A DNA stretch of 64,000 bases from Streptomyces sp. NBC_00457 (GCF_036014015.1 NZ_CP107905.1:9734001-9798000); one strand, 5' to 3'; positions 16,279 to 25,279 are shown, counted from the stretch's first letter. Translations and numbers: made by a program. Notes: generated from the sequence alone by a model not told the origin.

Positions 16279-17784
16279 TCAGGAAAGCGGGAGCGCGAGC
16301 GCGGACCCGATGGTCTTGGTCTCGGTGTAGGCCTCGAAGCCCTCGCGGCCGCCCTCGCGGCCGATGCCGCTGGCCTTGTAACCGCCGAAGGGGGCGTCCC
16401 CGCCGGAGAACGAGCCACCGTTGATCATGAAACTGCCGGTTCGGATGGCGCGTGCGATGCGCAGGGCGCGCTCCGTCGAGGCCGAGGCGACGTATCCGGC
16501 GAGGCCGTACCGGCTCGCGTTGGCCAGCCGGATCGCCTCTTCGTCGGTGTCGAACGGGGTCACGGTGAGCACCGGTCCGAAGATCTCCTCCTGTGCGATG
16601 GTGGAGTCGTTGTCGACGTCGACGAAGAGTGTCGGCTCCACCCAGAAGCCCGCGCGGTCGGGGACACCGCCGCCGACCGCGAGCCTCGCGCCCTCTTCCT
16701 TGCCGATGCGGATGTAGTCGGCGACGCGGTCGCGCTGGCGGGCCGAGATGATCGGACCGGCCAGCGTGCCCTGGTCCTGAGGGTCACCCCAGGACACCTG
16801 CTGGAACGCCTGTGCAAGGCCGGCGACGACCTGGTCGTACACCTTGCGGTGCACGAGCAGCCGGGTCGGTAGTGCGCAACCCTGGCCCGAGTGGGCGAGC
16901 GCGCCGAGCGCCTGCGGGATGGCCTGCGTGAGGTCCGCGTCGTCGAGGATGATCGACGCGCTCTTGCCGCCGAGCTCCAGCATCGTGCGCTTGAAGGTCG
17001 GCGCGGTGAGTTCGAGTACGCGCTGCCCCGTGGCCGTGGAGCCGGTGAACGACACCATGTCGACGCGCGGGTCGGTCAGGAGGAGTTCGGCCGCGTCAAG
17101 GTTGCTGGTCGGCACCACGTTGACCACGCCGGCCGGGATGTCGGTGCGCTCGGCGATGAGCCGGCCGATGCGAGTGGCGTTCCACGGTGTCTCGGGGGCG
17201 GGCTTCGCGACGACCGTGTTGCCGGTGGCGAGAGCGCCGGCGAGCTTGCCGAGCAGCAACCCGAAGGGGAAGTTCCAAGGCGTGATGGCGGCGACGACGC
17301 CGACGGGCTCCTTGACCACCCACCGCTCACTGGGCTCGTTGGTGAACCGGTTGACGGCGTCGTCGAGTCGGCGCACCCACTCGAACCGGTCGATGTGGTC
17401 GATGTGCCATCGGAACTTCTGCAGAGGTTCCTCCAGCTGAGCACCGTGGGTGAGCATGCGCGGAGCTCCGACCTCCGCGATGAGTTCCTCGCGCAGCTCG
17501 TCCTTTTCCTCGACCAGCGCGTCGAGGAGCTGGGTCAGGGCGCGCTTGCGGAACTGCCGGTCGACGGCCCAGTCCGTCTCTTCGAACGCGCGCCGGGCCG
17601 CGGCGATCGCGTCGAGCATGTCCTCCCGGCCGGCGTCGGCGACCTTGCCCAGAACGGTGCCGTCCGCCGGGTTGAGCACCTCGAACGTGCCGCTGCCCGC
17701 GGCGCTACGGAGCTCTCCGTCGATGAGCAGGCGCTCCTCGTGTGGAGACGCTGTCGACGGCGGACCTGATGGAGTAGGGGACAT
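16279..17784 (-). CDS. Aldehyde dehydrogenase (NAD(P)+)
   Basis: Oxidises an aldehyde to the acid; 501 residues, the normal ALDH length. TPWNFP lies at the cofactor-entry site, ELGGKSA holds the general base Glu and GQGCAL the catalytic Cys; FGPVLTV and PFGGYKASGIGREGG complete the C-terminal signature. ATG 17784 has GAGGAGAG upstream. It is 159 bp downstream of the ferredoxin reductase gene and upstream of the SDR. In the block it would take over the aldehyde made after P450 hydroxylation and alcohol oxidation; that order is inferred from gene content. Confidence 0.92.
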   Translation of the reverse strand: MSPTPSGPPSTASPHEERLLIDGELRSAAGSGTFEVLNPADGTVLGKVADAGREDMLDAIAAARRAFEETDWAVDRQFRKRALTQLLDALVEEKDELREELIAEVGAPRMLTHGAQLEEPLQKFRWHIDHIDRFEWVRRLDDAVNRFTNEPSERWVVKEPVGVVAAITPWNFPFGLLLGKLAGALATGNTVVAKPAPETPWNATRIGRLIAERTDIPAGVVNVVPTSNLDAAELLLTDPRVDMVSFTGSTATGQRVLELTAPTFKRTMLELGGKSASIILDDADLTQAIPQALGALAHSGQGCALPTRLLVHRKVYDQVVAGLAQAFQQVSWGDPQDQGTLAGPIISARQRDRVADYIRIGKEEGARLAVGGGVPDRAGFWVEPTLFVDVDNDSTIAQEEIFGPVLTVTPFDTDEEAIRLANASRYGLAGYVASASTERALRIARAIRTGSFMINGGSFSGGDAPFGGYKASGIGREGGREGFEAYTETKTIGSALALPLS

Positions 17785-17943
17785 TGTCTCTCCTCATGGG
17801 GGTGAAGTTGTGGAGGGGCGGCTTGGGAAGCCGAGAATGGGACGGCGTTGGGCGGTGCCTGCGCGAGGGATCGGCGTCGAGCCCGGCGTTTCTGCTCTGA
17901 TCAGGCACGAAGCCCCGGCCGCCGCGTTCGCATGGGTCGGAGG

Positions 17944-19128
17944 TCAGGACTCCACTGCGGTGACGGTGGTGCGCACGCTGTCGTGCCACGCCGCGCCGGT
18001 CGCGATCGCCTGCCGCCACTGGCGGATGGCCTTGGGCGGCATGCCGACGGCGAGGGCGCCGGTGACGCGGTCGCCGGTACGGTACGCGGCGACGAACTTC
18101 CGCTCGGCCAGGTCGCCCTCGACGAGGGCGACTTCGTCGTGGCCGCGGAGATAGCCGTAGGCCTGGATCTTCATGTCGTACTGGTCGGACCAGAAGTACG
18201 GCACCGGCGCGAAGGGTTTGCCCGCCTCGGGGCGCAGCAGGTTCCGGGCGGCGGCCATGCCCTGTTCGGCGGCGGTGGTGCGGTGCTCGATGCGCATCGA
18301 GGTGCCGAACAGCGGGTTGTACCAGCGGGCGACGTCACCGGCCGCGTACACGTTCGGGGCGGCCGCGCAGTACTCGTCGCACACCACGCCGTCCCCGACG
18401 GTCAGGCCGCTGCCCGCGAGCCACTCGGTGTTGGGCAGGGAGCCGACGGCGACCAGCACCTCGTCGGCCTCGATCACCTCGCCGTCCGCGAGCCGCACCC
18501 CGTCCTCGGTCACCTCGGTGACGGTGACCCCGCAGCGCAGTTTCACGCCCCGCTCCAGATGGGCGTTCGTCAGCACCTTGCCGACCTCCATGCCGACGGC
18601 GTGGGCCAGTGGCACCGGGGCGGGTTCGAGGAGGGTGACCTCGCAGCCGAGTCGCCAAGCGACGGCGGCGGCCTCCGCGCCGAGGAAGCCGGCGCCCACC
18701 ACGACCAGCCGTCGGCCCGGGGTGAGCCGCTTCCGCAGCGTCAGCGCGTCGTCGAGGGTGCGCAGGATGTGAGCGCCCTCGCCGGGCAGCCGACGCGGCC
18801 GGACCCCGGTGGCGATGACCAGCCCGTCGTAGGGGAGGGCGGATCCGTGGGCCAACTCGACGGTTCGGTCGGCCGGTTCGAGGCCGGTGGCCGCCACGCC
18901 GAGCCGCAGGTCGAGGTTGAGCGCGGCCAGCGCGTCGGGGGTGCGCAGCGCCAGCCGCTCGGGCTCCCACTCCGCGGCCAGGATCTGCTTGGACAGGGGC
19001 GGGCGGTCGTAGAGTGCCAGCGGTTCGTCGCCGACCAGGGTGAGAGTGCCGTCGTAGCCCTCCCGGCGGAGGGTCTCGGCCGCCGCGAGTCCGGCGGCCG
19101 AGGCGCCGACGACGACGATCCTTCTCAC
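17944..19128 (-). CDS. Ferredoxin reductase, FAD/NAD(P)H-dependent (P450 partner)
   Basis: Passes electrons from NAD(P)H to the adjacent ferredoxin for the P450. 394 residues: FAD-binding VVVGASAAGLAAAETLR at the N-terminus, the LYDRPPLSK loop, the second GAGFLGAEAA dinucleotide motif, and VYAAGDVARW before the C-terminal domain. This is the rubredoxin/ferredoxin reductase (RdR, putidaredoxin-reductase-like) class. GTG 19128 overlaps the ferredoxin stop as GTGA, so the two are translationally coupled. No membrane segment. Pairing with the P450 is well supported by position, though P450 reductases often serve more than one partner. Confidence 0.93.
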   Translation of the reverse strand: MRRIVVVGASAAGLAAAETLRREGYDGTLTLVGDEPLALYDRPPLSKQILAAEWEPERLALRTPDALAALNLDLRLGVAATGLEPADRTVELAHGSALPYDGLVIATGVRPRRLPGEGAHILRTLDDALTLRKRLTPGRRLVVVGAGFLGAEAAAVAWRLGCEVTLLEPAPVPLAHAVGMEVGKVLTNAHLERGVKLRCGVTVTEVTEDGVRLADGEVIEADEVLVAVGSLPNTEWLAGSGLTVGDGVVCDEYCAAAPNVYAAGDVARWYNPLFGTSMRIEHRTTAAEQGMAAARNLLRPEAGKPFAPVPYFWSDQYDMKIQAYGYLRGHDEVALVEGDLAERKFVAAYRTGDRVTGALAVGMPPKAIRQWRQAIATGAAWHDSVRTTVTAVES

Positions 19129-19319
19129 TGCTCGACCAGCCGGATGGCGGCGGCCGGGCAGACCGCGATGGCCTCCTTGACGTCGTCGAGCCGGTCGTCG
19201 CCGACCTGCTCCTCCAGGAGGATCGCGATGCCGTCGTCGTCCTGGTCGAAGACGTCCATCGCGGCGAGCACGCACTGCCCGGAGGCGACGCACTTGTCGG
19301 CTTCCAGCTCCACCTTCAT
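19125..19319 (-). CDS. [3Fe-4S] ferredoxin (P450-linked)
   Basis: Small acidic electron carrier of 64 residues. It has only three cluster cysteines, Cys10, Cys16 and Cys54 followed by Pro, the pattern of 3Fe-4S ferredoxins that serve actinobacterial P450s; the position between the first two that would hold the fourth ligand of a 4Fe-4S cluster is not Cys. AGGGGA precedes ATG 19319. It lies 59 bp downstream of the P450 and overlaps the reductase by 4 nt, making a complete three-component electron chain in one operon. Confidence 0.93.
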   Translation of the reverse strand: MKVELEADKCVASGQCVLAAMDVFDQDDDGIAILLEEQVGDDRLDDVKEAIAVCPAAAIRLVEQ

Positions 19320-19378
19320 GGGATTCCCCTTACTTGCTTCGCTCGTGGTTCTTGGTTCGTTCGCGGGACGGGGAGCTG

Positions 19379-20611
19379 TCACCAGGAGACGGGCAGTTCG
19401 TGCACGCCGTAGATGAACGCGTCGTTCTTGAACCGGACGTCCTCCAGCGCGCAGGCCAGCGTCAGCGTGGGAATGCGCTTGTAGAGGGTGCCGTACACGA
19501 CTTGGAGTTCCATCCGGGCCAGCGGCTGGCCCAGGCACTGGTGGACGCCGAAGCCGAAGGCGACGTGGCGGCGGGCGTCGCGGGTGAGGTCGAGCCGGTC
19601 GGGGTCGGGGAACACCGCGGGGTCGCGGTTGGCGATCTCGTTGGCCATGATGACGCCCTCGCCGGCCCTGACGACCTGGCCGGCGATCTCAACGTCCTCG
19701 GTCACCGCGCGACGCCGTCCCAGGTGGGTGATGTGCAGGTAGCGCAGCAGTTCCTCGACCGCGCCCGCGACGAACTTCGGGTCGTCGCTGTCGCGCAGCA
19801 GGGCGAGCTGGTCGGGGTTCTGGAGGAGGGCGAGGGTGCCGAGGGCGATCATGTTCGCGGTGGTCTCGTGGCCGGCGATCAGCAGGAGCAGGGCCATCTC
19901 CGTGGCCTGTTGGTGGTCGATCTCCCCGGCCGTGACCCGACCCGCGATGCTGGAGAGCAGGTCGTCCTTCGGCTCGGCGAGCCGCTTGGCGATCTGACCG
20001 GCCAGGTATCCGGCCATCTCCCGGGTCGCCACACCGCGCTGCTCGGGGGTCGCGGTCGTGCGGACCATCGTCTTGGTGTTCTCCTGGAACAGCGCGTGGT
20101 CGTCGTAGGGCACGCCGAGCAGTTCGCAGATCACCAGGGAGGGGATCGGCAGGGCGAACTCCTCCACGAGGTCCACCGGGCCCGGCCGGCTCAGCATCCC
20201 GTCGATCAGGTCGTCGACGATCCTCTGCACGGCGGGCCGCAGGGCCTCTACTTTCTTCACGGCGAACGGGGCCGTCACCATCCGGCGCAGCCGGGCGTGT
20301 TCGGGGTCGTCCATCATGATGAAGCTGAGCTTGCCCTCGCCGCCCTCGGGACTGGCCTTGGTCGGGTAGCCGGGGCTGTCGGTGTCGGCGCTGACTCGGG
20401 GGTCGCCGAGGATGGCGCGCTGGTCGGCGTACCGGGTCACGAGCCACGGTTCACTGCCGTCCCACAGCCGCACCTTCGCCAGCGGCGTCTTCGCCTGGAG
20501 GTCCTTCAGGGCGGGCGGCGGGTCGAAGGGGCAGCGGGCCTCCCGGGCCATCGGGAACTCGGGGGGCGAGTCCGGTGCCTCGGGAACGGGTCCTGCCAGG
20601 GTGTCGGCCAT
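19379..20611 (-). CDS. Cytochrome P450 (CYP105-like)
   Basis: Haem monooxygenase of 410 residues that inserts oxygen into a hydrophobic substrate. AGHETTAN is the oxygen-binding I-helix motif, EELLR the ExxR pair, and FGFGVHQCLGQPLAR holds the haem ligand Cys359. The motif set and length fit the CYP105 family of Streptomyces, which includes xenobiotic and terpenoid hydroxylases. ATG 20611 follows GAGGAGAACC. First gene of the operon P450-ferredoxin-reductase, with dehydrogenases, an exporter and an epoxide hydrolase downstream. A CRP-like site lies about 130 bp upstream. The substrate cannot be read from the sequence. Confidence 0.95.
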   Translation of the reverse strand: MADTLAGPVPEAPDSPPEFPMAREARCPFDPPPALKDLQAKTPLAKVRLWDGSEPWLVTRYADQRAILGDPRVSADTDSPGYPTKASPEGGEGKLSFIMMDDPEHARLRRMVTAPFAVKKVEALRPAVQRIVDDLIDGMLSRPGPVDLVEEFALPIPSLVICELLGVPYDDHALFQENTKTMVRTTATPEQRGVATREMAGYLAGQIAKRLAEPKDDLLSSIAGRVTAGEIDHQQATEMALLLLIAGHETTANMIALGTLALLQNPDQLALLRDSDDPKFVAGAVEELLRYLHITHLGRRRAVTEDVEIAGQVVRAGEGVIMANEIANRDPAVFPDPDRLDLTRDARRHVAFGFGVHQCLGQPLARMELQVVYGTLYKRIPTLTLACALEDVRFKNDAFIYGVHELPVSW

Positions 20612-20740
20612 GGTTCTCCTCGGTGGTGGGGGCTCCGCTCGAGAGTGGGAGCGCCGGGGTGAAGTAGTCGAGGCCTCGATGAGCACATGCAAACAGAGCG
20701 GGCTGACGGCTTCCGATCAGTTCCCTGACAGAGAGCTGAC

Positions 20741-20754
20741 GTGACGCAGATCAC
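20741..20754. promoter_or_regulatory. CRP-like site upstream of P450
   Basis: GTGA-CGCAGA-TCAC, a symmetric match to the general CRP half-sites TGTGA/TCACA, within CGTGACGCAGATCACA. It departs at one base from the GTG-N6-GnCAC pattern I recall for Streptomyces Crp. It lies between the P450 start and the regulator gene, about 130 bp from the P450 ATG. Confidence 0.4.
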
Positions 20755-20827
20755 AGGCGCGTCGGGGTGGCCAAATGCCTTGCTGTGTAAAGGAGTTGCA
20801 AGCACAGGCGCTGCTTGGTGCGGCAGG

Positions 20828-21553
20828 TCAGTGCTCGGCTTCGGCGTGCCCGAGCCAGTAACCGAACCCTCGGCGTGTGTGAATCAGGCCGGGCGTTTCA
20901 CGGTCGACCTTGCGCCGCAGCCGGGAGACGAGTTGCTCGATGGAGTTGTCGCCGCGGTGGTCGCCCCAGACGTACTGTGCGATCTGCTCCTTGGAGAGCA
21001 CCCTGTGGGCGTTGGCGAGCAGATGGTGCAGCAGCCGGTACTCGGCCGGCGTCAGGTCCAGGGTGCGGGTGCCGCGGCGCGCCTCGCACAGGGTGTCGTC
21101 CAGGACCAGGTCGCGGTAGCTGAGCGTGCCGTCCCGCGGATGCCCGGGGCGCGCATCCCGCAGCAGGACCTGCACCCGGGCCAGCACCTCGGCCACCCGG
21201 AAGGGCTTGGTGACGTAGTCCCGTTCTCCCGGGCCCAGTTCGGGCACGAGGTCGCCCAGCGAGTCGTACTCCGTCAGGACGAGCACCGGGGGGCGGTGGG
21301 CCACGACGGGCCGTTCCTGGGCCAGGCTCACCATGTCCGGCAGCGCCGAGTCGACGACCATCAGGTCGAACCGCTGCTCCTCGAGCCGCTCCAGAGCCTC
21401 GCCCCCGGTCCCGGCCAGGGCGGTGCGGTATCCCGCCAACTCCAGGGTGGTGGAGAGGAGTTCGGCGACGCCCGGCTCATGGACGACGAGTAGGAGGTGC
21501 TGACCGGCTCCCCGGGCGAGTGCCGGTTTCGCTCGGGCGCCACTGCCGTCCAT
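20828..21553 (-). CDS. OmpR/PhoB-type winged-helix response regulator, orphan
   Basis: Transcription regulator of 241 residues. The N-terminal receiver shows VVD (phosphoacceptor Asp in MVVDSALPD), VLTEYD and the conserved Lys in YVTKPFR. The C-terminal winged helix has LTPAEYRLLHHLL, VLSKEQIAQYVWG and LVSRLRRKVD. The usual acidic pair near the N-terminus is reduced to a single Glu (VHEPG), so phosphorylation may be weak. ATG 21553 lies right at the predicted transcription start, so the mRNA may be leaderless. No histidine kinase is adjacent. It is upstream of the P450 operon on the same strand, but a control link is only a guess. Confidence 0.88.
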   Translation of the reverse strand: MDGSGARAKPALARGAGQHLLLVVHEPGVAELLSTTLELAGYRTALAGTGGEALERLEEQRFDLMVVDSALPDMVSLAQERPVVAHRPPVLVLTEYDSLGDLVPELGPGERDYVTKPFRVAEVLARVQVLLRDARPGHPRDGTLSYRDLVLDDTLCEARRGTRTLDLTPAEYRLLHHLLANAHRVLSKEQIAQYVWGDHRGDNSIEQLVSRLRRKVDRETPGLIHTRRGFGYWLGHAEAEH

Positions 21554-21560
21554 GCGCTCC

Positions 21561-21588
21561 ACCCTACCGCTCCGCTTGCCTAACTCAA
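21561..21588 (-). promoter_or_regulatory. Putative vegetative promoter of response regulator
   Basis: Minus strand: TTGAGT (21583-21588), 16-nt spacer, TAGGGT (21561-21566). The -10 ends 8 nt before the ATG at 21553, so transcription should begin at or next to the start codon, predicting a leaderless message. Confidence 0.5.
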
Positions 21589-21741
21589 CTAATTCCCGCG
21601 AGGGTTCGGGTTCGGGATCAGGGCGTCGGCGTGAGCGGTGCCGGCCACATGCCGATGACGGTGTCCTTGGAGCGATCCCTGAGATCGACGTCGAACGTCG
21701 TTGACAGAGCACCCGTGGCCCTCAGGCGCGTCCGGCCCCAA

Positions 21742-21812
21742 GGTGTAGCGGACTACACCATCGATTCGGGAGGCTGGTCCCTCGTGTCGGCAAGCGGCCG
21801 GCGGGATCGTGG
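21742..21812 (+). repeat. Tripartite 71-bp element, copy A
   Basis: GGTGTAG-N4-CTACACC (21742-21759), 8 nt, GGGAG-N4-GTCCC (21768-21781), 21 nt, GGGATCGTGG (21803-21812). Two more copies with exactly the same spacings lie at 27873-27943 and 30469-30539 upstream of transporter genes. This copy points right, toward a 34-codon frame at 21882 and then the lipoprotein gene. It is an operator-like palindrome plus hairpin; in this copy the second palindrome is the weakest. Confidence 0.6.
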
Positions 21813-21881
21813 TCCCCAGAGATCACAACAGATCCGCACCTGTGCACCCCGCCGTCTCCCCTTCCCACGAAGGACACTTTC

Positions 21882-21986
21882 ATGAAGTCGCCGCTTGCCA
21901 CCGTGCGATCGTCCGTCGCCGACCTGTCGCTCTGGTCGTTCCTCGTGGGTGGCCTCGCCGGGTCCCGTGTCCGGCACAGGATGTGA
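21882..21986 (+). CDS. Possible 34-residue peptide
   Basis: ATG with AAGGA 8 nt upstream opens a 34-residue frame starting MKSPLATVRSS with a short hydrophobic middle (LWSFLVGGLAG) and a basic end. It lies about 70 nt after tripartite element A, at a distance similar to genes behind the other copies. I do not recognise it. It may be a small membrane peptide or the leftover start of a lost gene. The rest of 21554-22147 shows no gene. Confidence 0.25.
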   Translation: MKSPLATVRSSVADLSLWSFLVGGLAGSRVRHRM

Positions 21987-22147
21987 CCCGCCGAGCAGGG
22001 TTTGGTGGGGCATCCACACGAGCCCGGAGACGCCGCGCTCATGACCCGTACGTGCCCGTGCGTACCACCCCCTCCTGATCGCTATGGACTCTCCCGTCAG
22101 ACCGGGCCCGAGTAGAGAGCCCGGCAACTGAAAGGCAGGACCTCTCC

Positions 22148-22567
22148 ATGACCGCTGACAGCCGACCCCGTCGTCGTACTGCCTCCGTTGCCACCGCCGT
22201 AGCCGCTGTCATCCTCACCACAGGAATGGCCACTGGATGCGATGACGCGGACGGCTCGAAAGCAGACAACTCGCTGGGCTGCCTCCGGAACGCCGGGACG
22301 ATCGCCGACAGCCTCCGGGCGATCCATGAGGCCGGCCTGGACGCGGCGAAGGATCCCGAGCGGACCGAGGAGTCCATCGAAAACATCGAGAACAACCTCG
22401 ACAAGGTCGACGGCGGGACGGCCGACGACAAGGTCGGCAAGGCGATTGACGACCTCAAGGACGCGATCGCCAACTACAACAAGGCCGTCCTCGACGGTGA
22501 CACCGCCCCGGACGCCAGCCGGATCGATGCCGCGGCCGACGCGCTGAAGAATGTCTGCACGTCGTAA
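22148..22567 (+). CDS. Small secreted lipoprotein, unknown function
   Basis: 139 residues. The basic N-terminus (RPRRRTA), hydrophobic stretch and lipobox MATGC near residue 31 predict export and lipid attachment to the outer face of the membrane. The mature part is acidic and helical (EESIENIENNLDKVD; KAIDDLKDAIANYNKAV), suggesting a coiled-coil or helical bundle, with two further Cys (LGC, NVC) that may form a disulfide. GGCAGGA precedes ATG 22148. It is followed on the same strand by a kinase-kinase-regulator operon; an accessory sensing role is possible but only by position. Confidence 0.75.
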   Translation: MTADSRPRRRTASVATAVAAVILTTGMATGCDDADGSKADNSLGCLRNAGTIADSLRAIHEAGLDAAKDPERTEESIENIENNLDKVDGGTADDKVGKAIDDLKDAIANYNKAVLDGDTAPDASRIDAAADALKNVCTS

Positions 22568-22780
22568 CGCATCCCGGCCGAATTCCCACACGGCGGCGCA
22601 CCCGGCCTGGACGCCCCGGGCGGTGGCTTCTTACGACAGGGCACGAGCGCATGAGCGGGGTCCGGCGGACGGGACGAGTGCGTGCTCCCTCGCACCCATC
22701 ACGTCATCAAGCGCATCCGTCGCCGCCCCTCCCAGCCCCGTACCGAAGTGTCCGCTTCCCCTCGCACAGGACTCCCACCG

Positions 22781-24001
22781 ATGATCAGCAGCATGCTGCG
22801 GCGGTTCTGCGGTCACCCCCGCACCGCCGACACGGCCGTCGCCACCGCGGCCTTCGCCTGTTACTTCCCCGGCAGCGTGATCACGCTGCCGGGCCAGGCT
22901 CTGGAGGTTCCGTGGTGGCCCGGGGCGCTCCTGGCCGGCATTTCCTGCATCGCGCTGCTGTGGCGCCGTACGCGGCCCCGCATCACGGTAGCGGTGACCA
23001 TCGCCTGCGCCACCGTGATGGCCGCTGTCGGTTACGTTCTCACCGTCATGCTGCTGGGACCGCTCATGGCCGCGCTCCACTCGCTGGCCGTGCGCTCCGA
23101 CCGCAAGACGGCCAACTCCTTCACCTTCACCGGTATAGCGGTGCTCCTGCCCACGGCGCTGATTGCCGGCCCCGCCGACGAACCACTGATCCTCAAACTG
23201 ATCGGCCCGGCCGCCTGGCTGCTGCTGCCCACCTCCCTCGGCACCGCCAGTCGGCTGCGCACGGCGCATCTGGAGGCCGTCCGGGCCCGCGCCGAGCACG
23301 CGGAACGCACCCGGGAGCAGGAACCACGGCACCGTGTCACCGAGGAGCGCCTGCGCATCGCCCGCGACCTGCACGACGTCGTCGCCCATCACCTCGGCCT
23401 GGCCAACATGCAGGCTGGTGCCGTAGTCCGCGCTCTGGCCTCCCGCCCCGAGGAGGCGAAGAAGATCGCCGCAGAGCTCACCGGCACCACCGCGTCGGCC
23501 GTGCGCGAGCACAAGGCGACCATCGGCCTGCTGCGCCACGCGAACGACCCGGACGAGCCCTCGCCCCCCACTGTCGGTCTCGCCCAACTCCCCGACCTGG
23601 CCGCTTCGTTCCGGCACGCCGGGCTCACCGTCACCCTCACCTCCGAGGGAGAACCACGGCCTCTTCCCGCCCGGACGGACCTCACGGCGTACCGCATCGT
23701 GCAGGAGGCACTCACCAACGTCACCAAGCACGCCCCCACTGGCACGGCCGAGGTACAGCTCACTTACGCCGACGACCTGCTGACCATCACCATCACCAAC
23801 AGCGGGAGCACGGCGTCGACCGACCCGGCCTTCCCTCACGGCGGCTACGGGCCCATCGGCATGCGCGAGCGCGCCCACGCGGCCGGAGGCCGTCTGCGCG
23901 CGGGCCATCGGCCACGGTGCGGATTCGAGGTCGTCGCGGAACTGCCGTTGCGCTTGCTCCCCCTCGAAGAGCCCTCGGCGAAGGAGTACACGGCGCCATG
24001 A
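22781..24001 (+). CDS. Sensor histidine kinase, NarL/DesK type (first of tandem pair)
   Basis: Membrane sensor kinase of 406 residues. About four or more N-terminal hydrophobic segments (TAAFACYFPG, LLAGISCIALL, TIACATVMAAVGYVL) lead to the HisKA_3 dimerisation helix with RIARDLHDVVAHH (phospho-His), then an HATPase domain with the N-box ALTNVTKHAP and G-box GPIGMRERAHAAGG. ATG 22781 has AGG 10 nt upstream; GTG 22748 is an alternative. The next kinase gene starts within its stop codon (ATGA). All catalytic motifs look intact, so both kinases may signal to the one regulator downstream. Confidence 0.9.
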   Translation: MISSMLRRFCGHPRTADTAVATAAFACYFPGSVITLPGQALEVPWWPGALLAGISCIALLWRRTRPRITVAVTIACATVMAAVGYVLTVMLLGPLMAALHSLAVRSDRKTANSFTFTGIAVLLPTALIAGPADEPLILKLIGPAAWLLLPTSLGTASRLRTAHLEAVRARAEHAERTREQEPRHRVTEERLRIARDLHDVVAHHLGLANMQAGAVVRALASRPEEAKKIAAELTGTTASAVREHKATIGLLRHANDPDEPSPPTVGLAQLPDLAASFRHAGLTVTLTSEGEPRPLPARTDLTAYRIVQEALTNVTKHAPTGTAEVQLTYADDLLTITITNSGSTASTDPAFPHGGYGPIGMRERAHAAGGRLRAGHRPRCGFEVVAELPLRLLPLEEPSAKEYTAP

Positions 24002-25227
24002 ACCCAGGACGTCAGCGGCCCGCGCGCCCCCGAACGATCACGTCCGTTCGCCCAGGCCGTAGCCTTGCCGCCATGGGCAGAACGATCCGGCAGGCAGCGC
24101 GGGCCACGCTCCATCTGCTCGTGGCCGCAGCGCTGGCCTTCGGCCTGTACCTGTTCATCACCGTGTTGCTGATCACGGCCATCGGCACGGTCGCGGTGGT
24201 CGGGGCGTGGATGTTGCCCGAGACGGTGCTGCTGATCCGCCGGATCGCCGGAGCCAAACGCGCTCTGACGGGCGGCTGGACGGGTCGGCGGATCCCCGAG
24301 GCGTACCAGCCGATCACCGGCCCCCTGCGCGAGCGTCTGCGTACCGCCGTCCGTGACCCGGGCACCCTCACCGACCTACGCTGGATGGCCGCCTCCTACG
24401 TCTATGGAGCCCTGCTGTTCGCGGCGCTGCCGCTGTGGCCGCTGGGCCTGGTCGTCGACGGGGTGTGGTGCGGGCTGCTGCGCCGCGAGGCGGTCGTCCT
24501 GCCGTTGGTCACCCGCCTCGCCGACCTGGAGGCCCGCTGGTCCCAGGCCCTGCTCAAACCCTCGCCCCAGGCGCTGCTGGCCGCGCGGGTCGAGGAACTG
24601 GCCGCCACCCGGGCGGACGCGATCGCCGCGCACGGCGCCGAGCTGCGCCGTATCGAGCGGGACCTGCACGACGGGGCACAGGCCCGCCTGGTTGCGCTGT
24701 CCATGCGGATCGGGCTCGCGCAACGGGCGTACGACCGTGATCCCGAAGCCGCGCGCAAGCTGCTGGCCGACGCTCAGGACCAGGCCGAGGAGGCGCTGAC
24801 CGAGCTGAGGCAGGTGGTACGCGGCATCCACCCGCCGATCCTCACCGACCGCGGTCTCGTCGGCGCCGTACGGGCGCTGGCGGCCAGCAGCGGGCTCGAG
24901 GTGACCATGCGGGTGGACGGCGGACTTGAGGAGGGGCCGCGGGCTCCGGCGGCGGTGGAGGCGGCGGCCTACTTCGCCGTCGCCGAAGCGCTCACCAACG
25001 CCGCCAAGCACAGCGGTTCACGGCGCGCGACCGTTCAACTGGAGCGCGTCCCCAGGGGTTTGCGGGCCGTCGTCCAGGACGAGGGGATGGGCGGAGCCGA
25101 CGACAAGGGCGGCACCGGACTGCTCGGCATCCGACGGCGCGTCGCAGCTATGGACGGTGAGGTGACCGTGACCAGCCCCGCGGGGGGACCGACGACGATT
25201 GCCGTGGAGCTGCCGTGCGTGTGGTGA
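23998..25227 (+). CDS. Sensor histidine kinase, NarL type with sensor domain (second of pair)
   Basis: 409-residue membrane kinase. Two hydrophobic regions (HLLVAAALAFGLYLFIT; LLFAALPLWPLGLVV) flank a sensor region common in Streptomyces kinases, followed by the HisKA_3 helix IERDLHDGAQARLVALSM, the N-box EALTNAAKHSG and GGTGLLGIRRRVAAMDG. The start at 23998 gives a 4-nt ATGA overlap with the first kinase and GAAGGAG 11 nt upstream; ATG 24073 is possible. The response regulator follows after 52 bp. Two intact kinases in tandem ahead of one regulator is unusual. Confidence 0.9.
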   Translation: MNPGRQRPARPRTITSVRPGRSLAAMGRTIRQAARATLHLLVAAALAFGLYLFITVLLITAIGTVAVVGAWMLPETVLLIRRIAGAKRALTGGWTGRRIPEAYQPITGPLRERLRTAVRDPGTLTDLRWMAASYVYGALLFAALPLWPLGLVVDGVWCGLLRREAVVLPLVTRLADLEARWSQALLKPSPQALLAARVEELAATRADAIAAHGAELRRIERDLHDGAQARLVALSMRIGLAQRAYDRDPEAARKLLADAQDQAEEALTELRQVVRGIHPPILTDRGLVGAVRALAASSGLEVTMRVDGGLEEGPRAPAAVEAAAYFAVAEALTNAAKHSGSRRATVQLERVPRGLRAVVQDEGMGGADDKGGTGLLGIRRRVAAMDGEVTVTSPAGGPTTIAVELPCVW

Positions 25228-25279
25228 CCGAGCCGGCGGGGACGAGGACAAGACCGATGTGGACAAGGACGGACCTGCC

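Noticed and set aside
22651..23997. Single 858-residue protein covering both histidine kinases
   Set aside because: Only the part from 23998 is coding in that frame; the first part is the out-of-frame shadow of kinase one, which has all its motifs in another frame.
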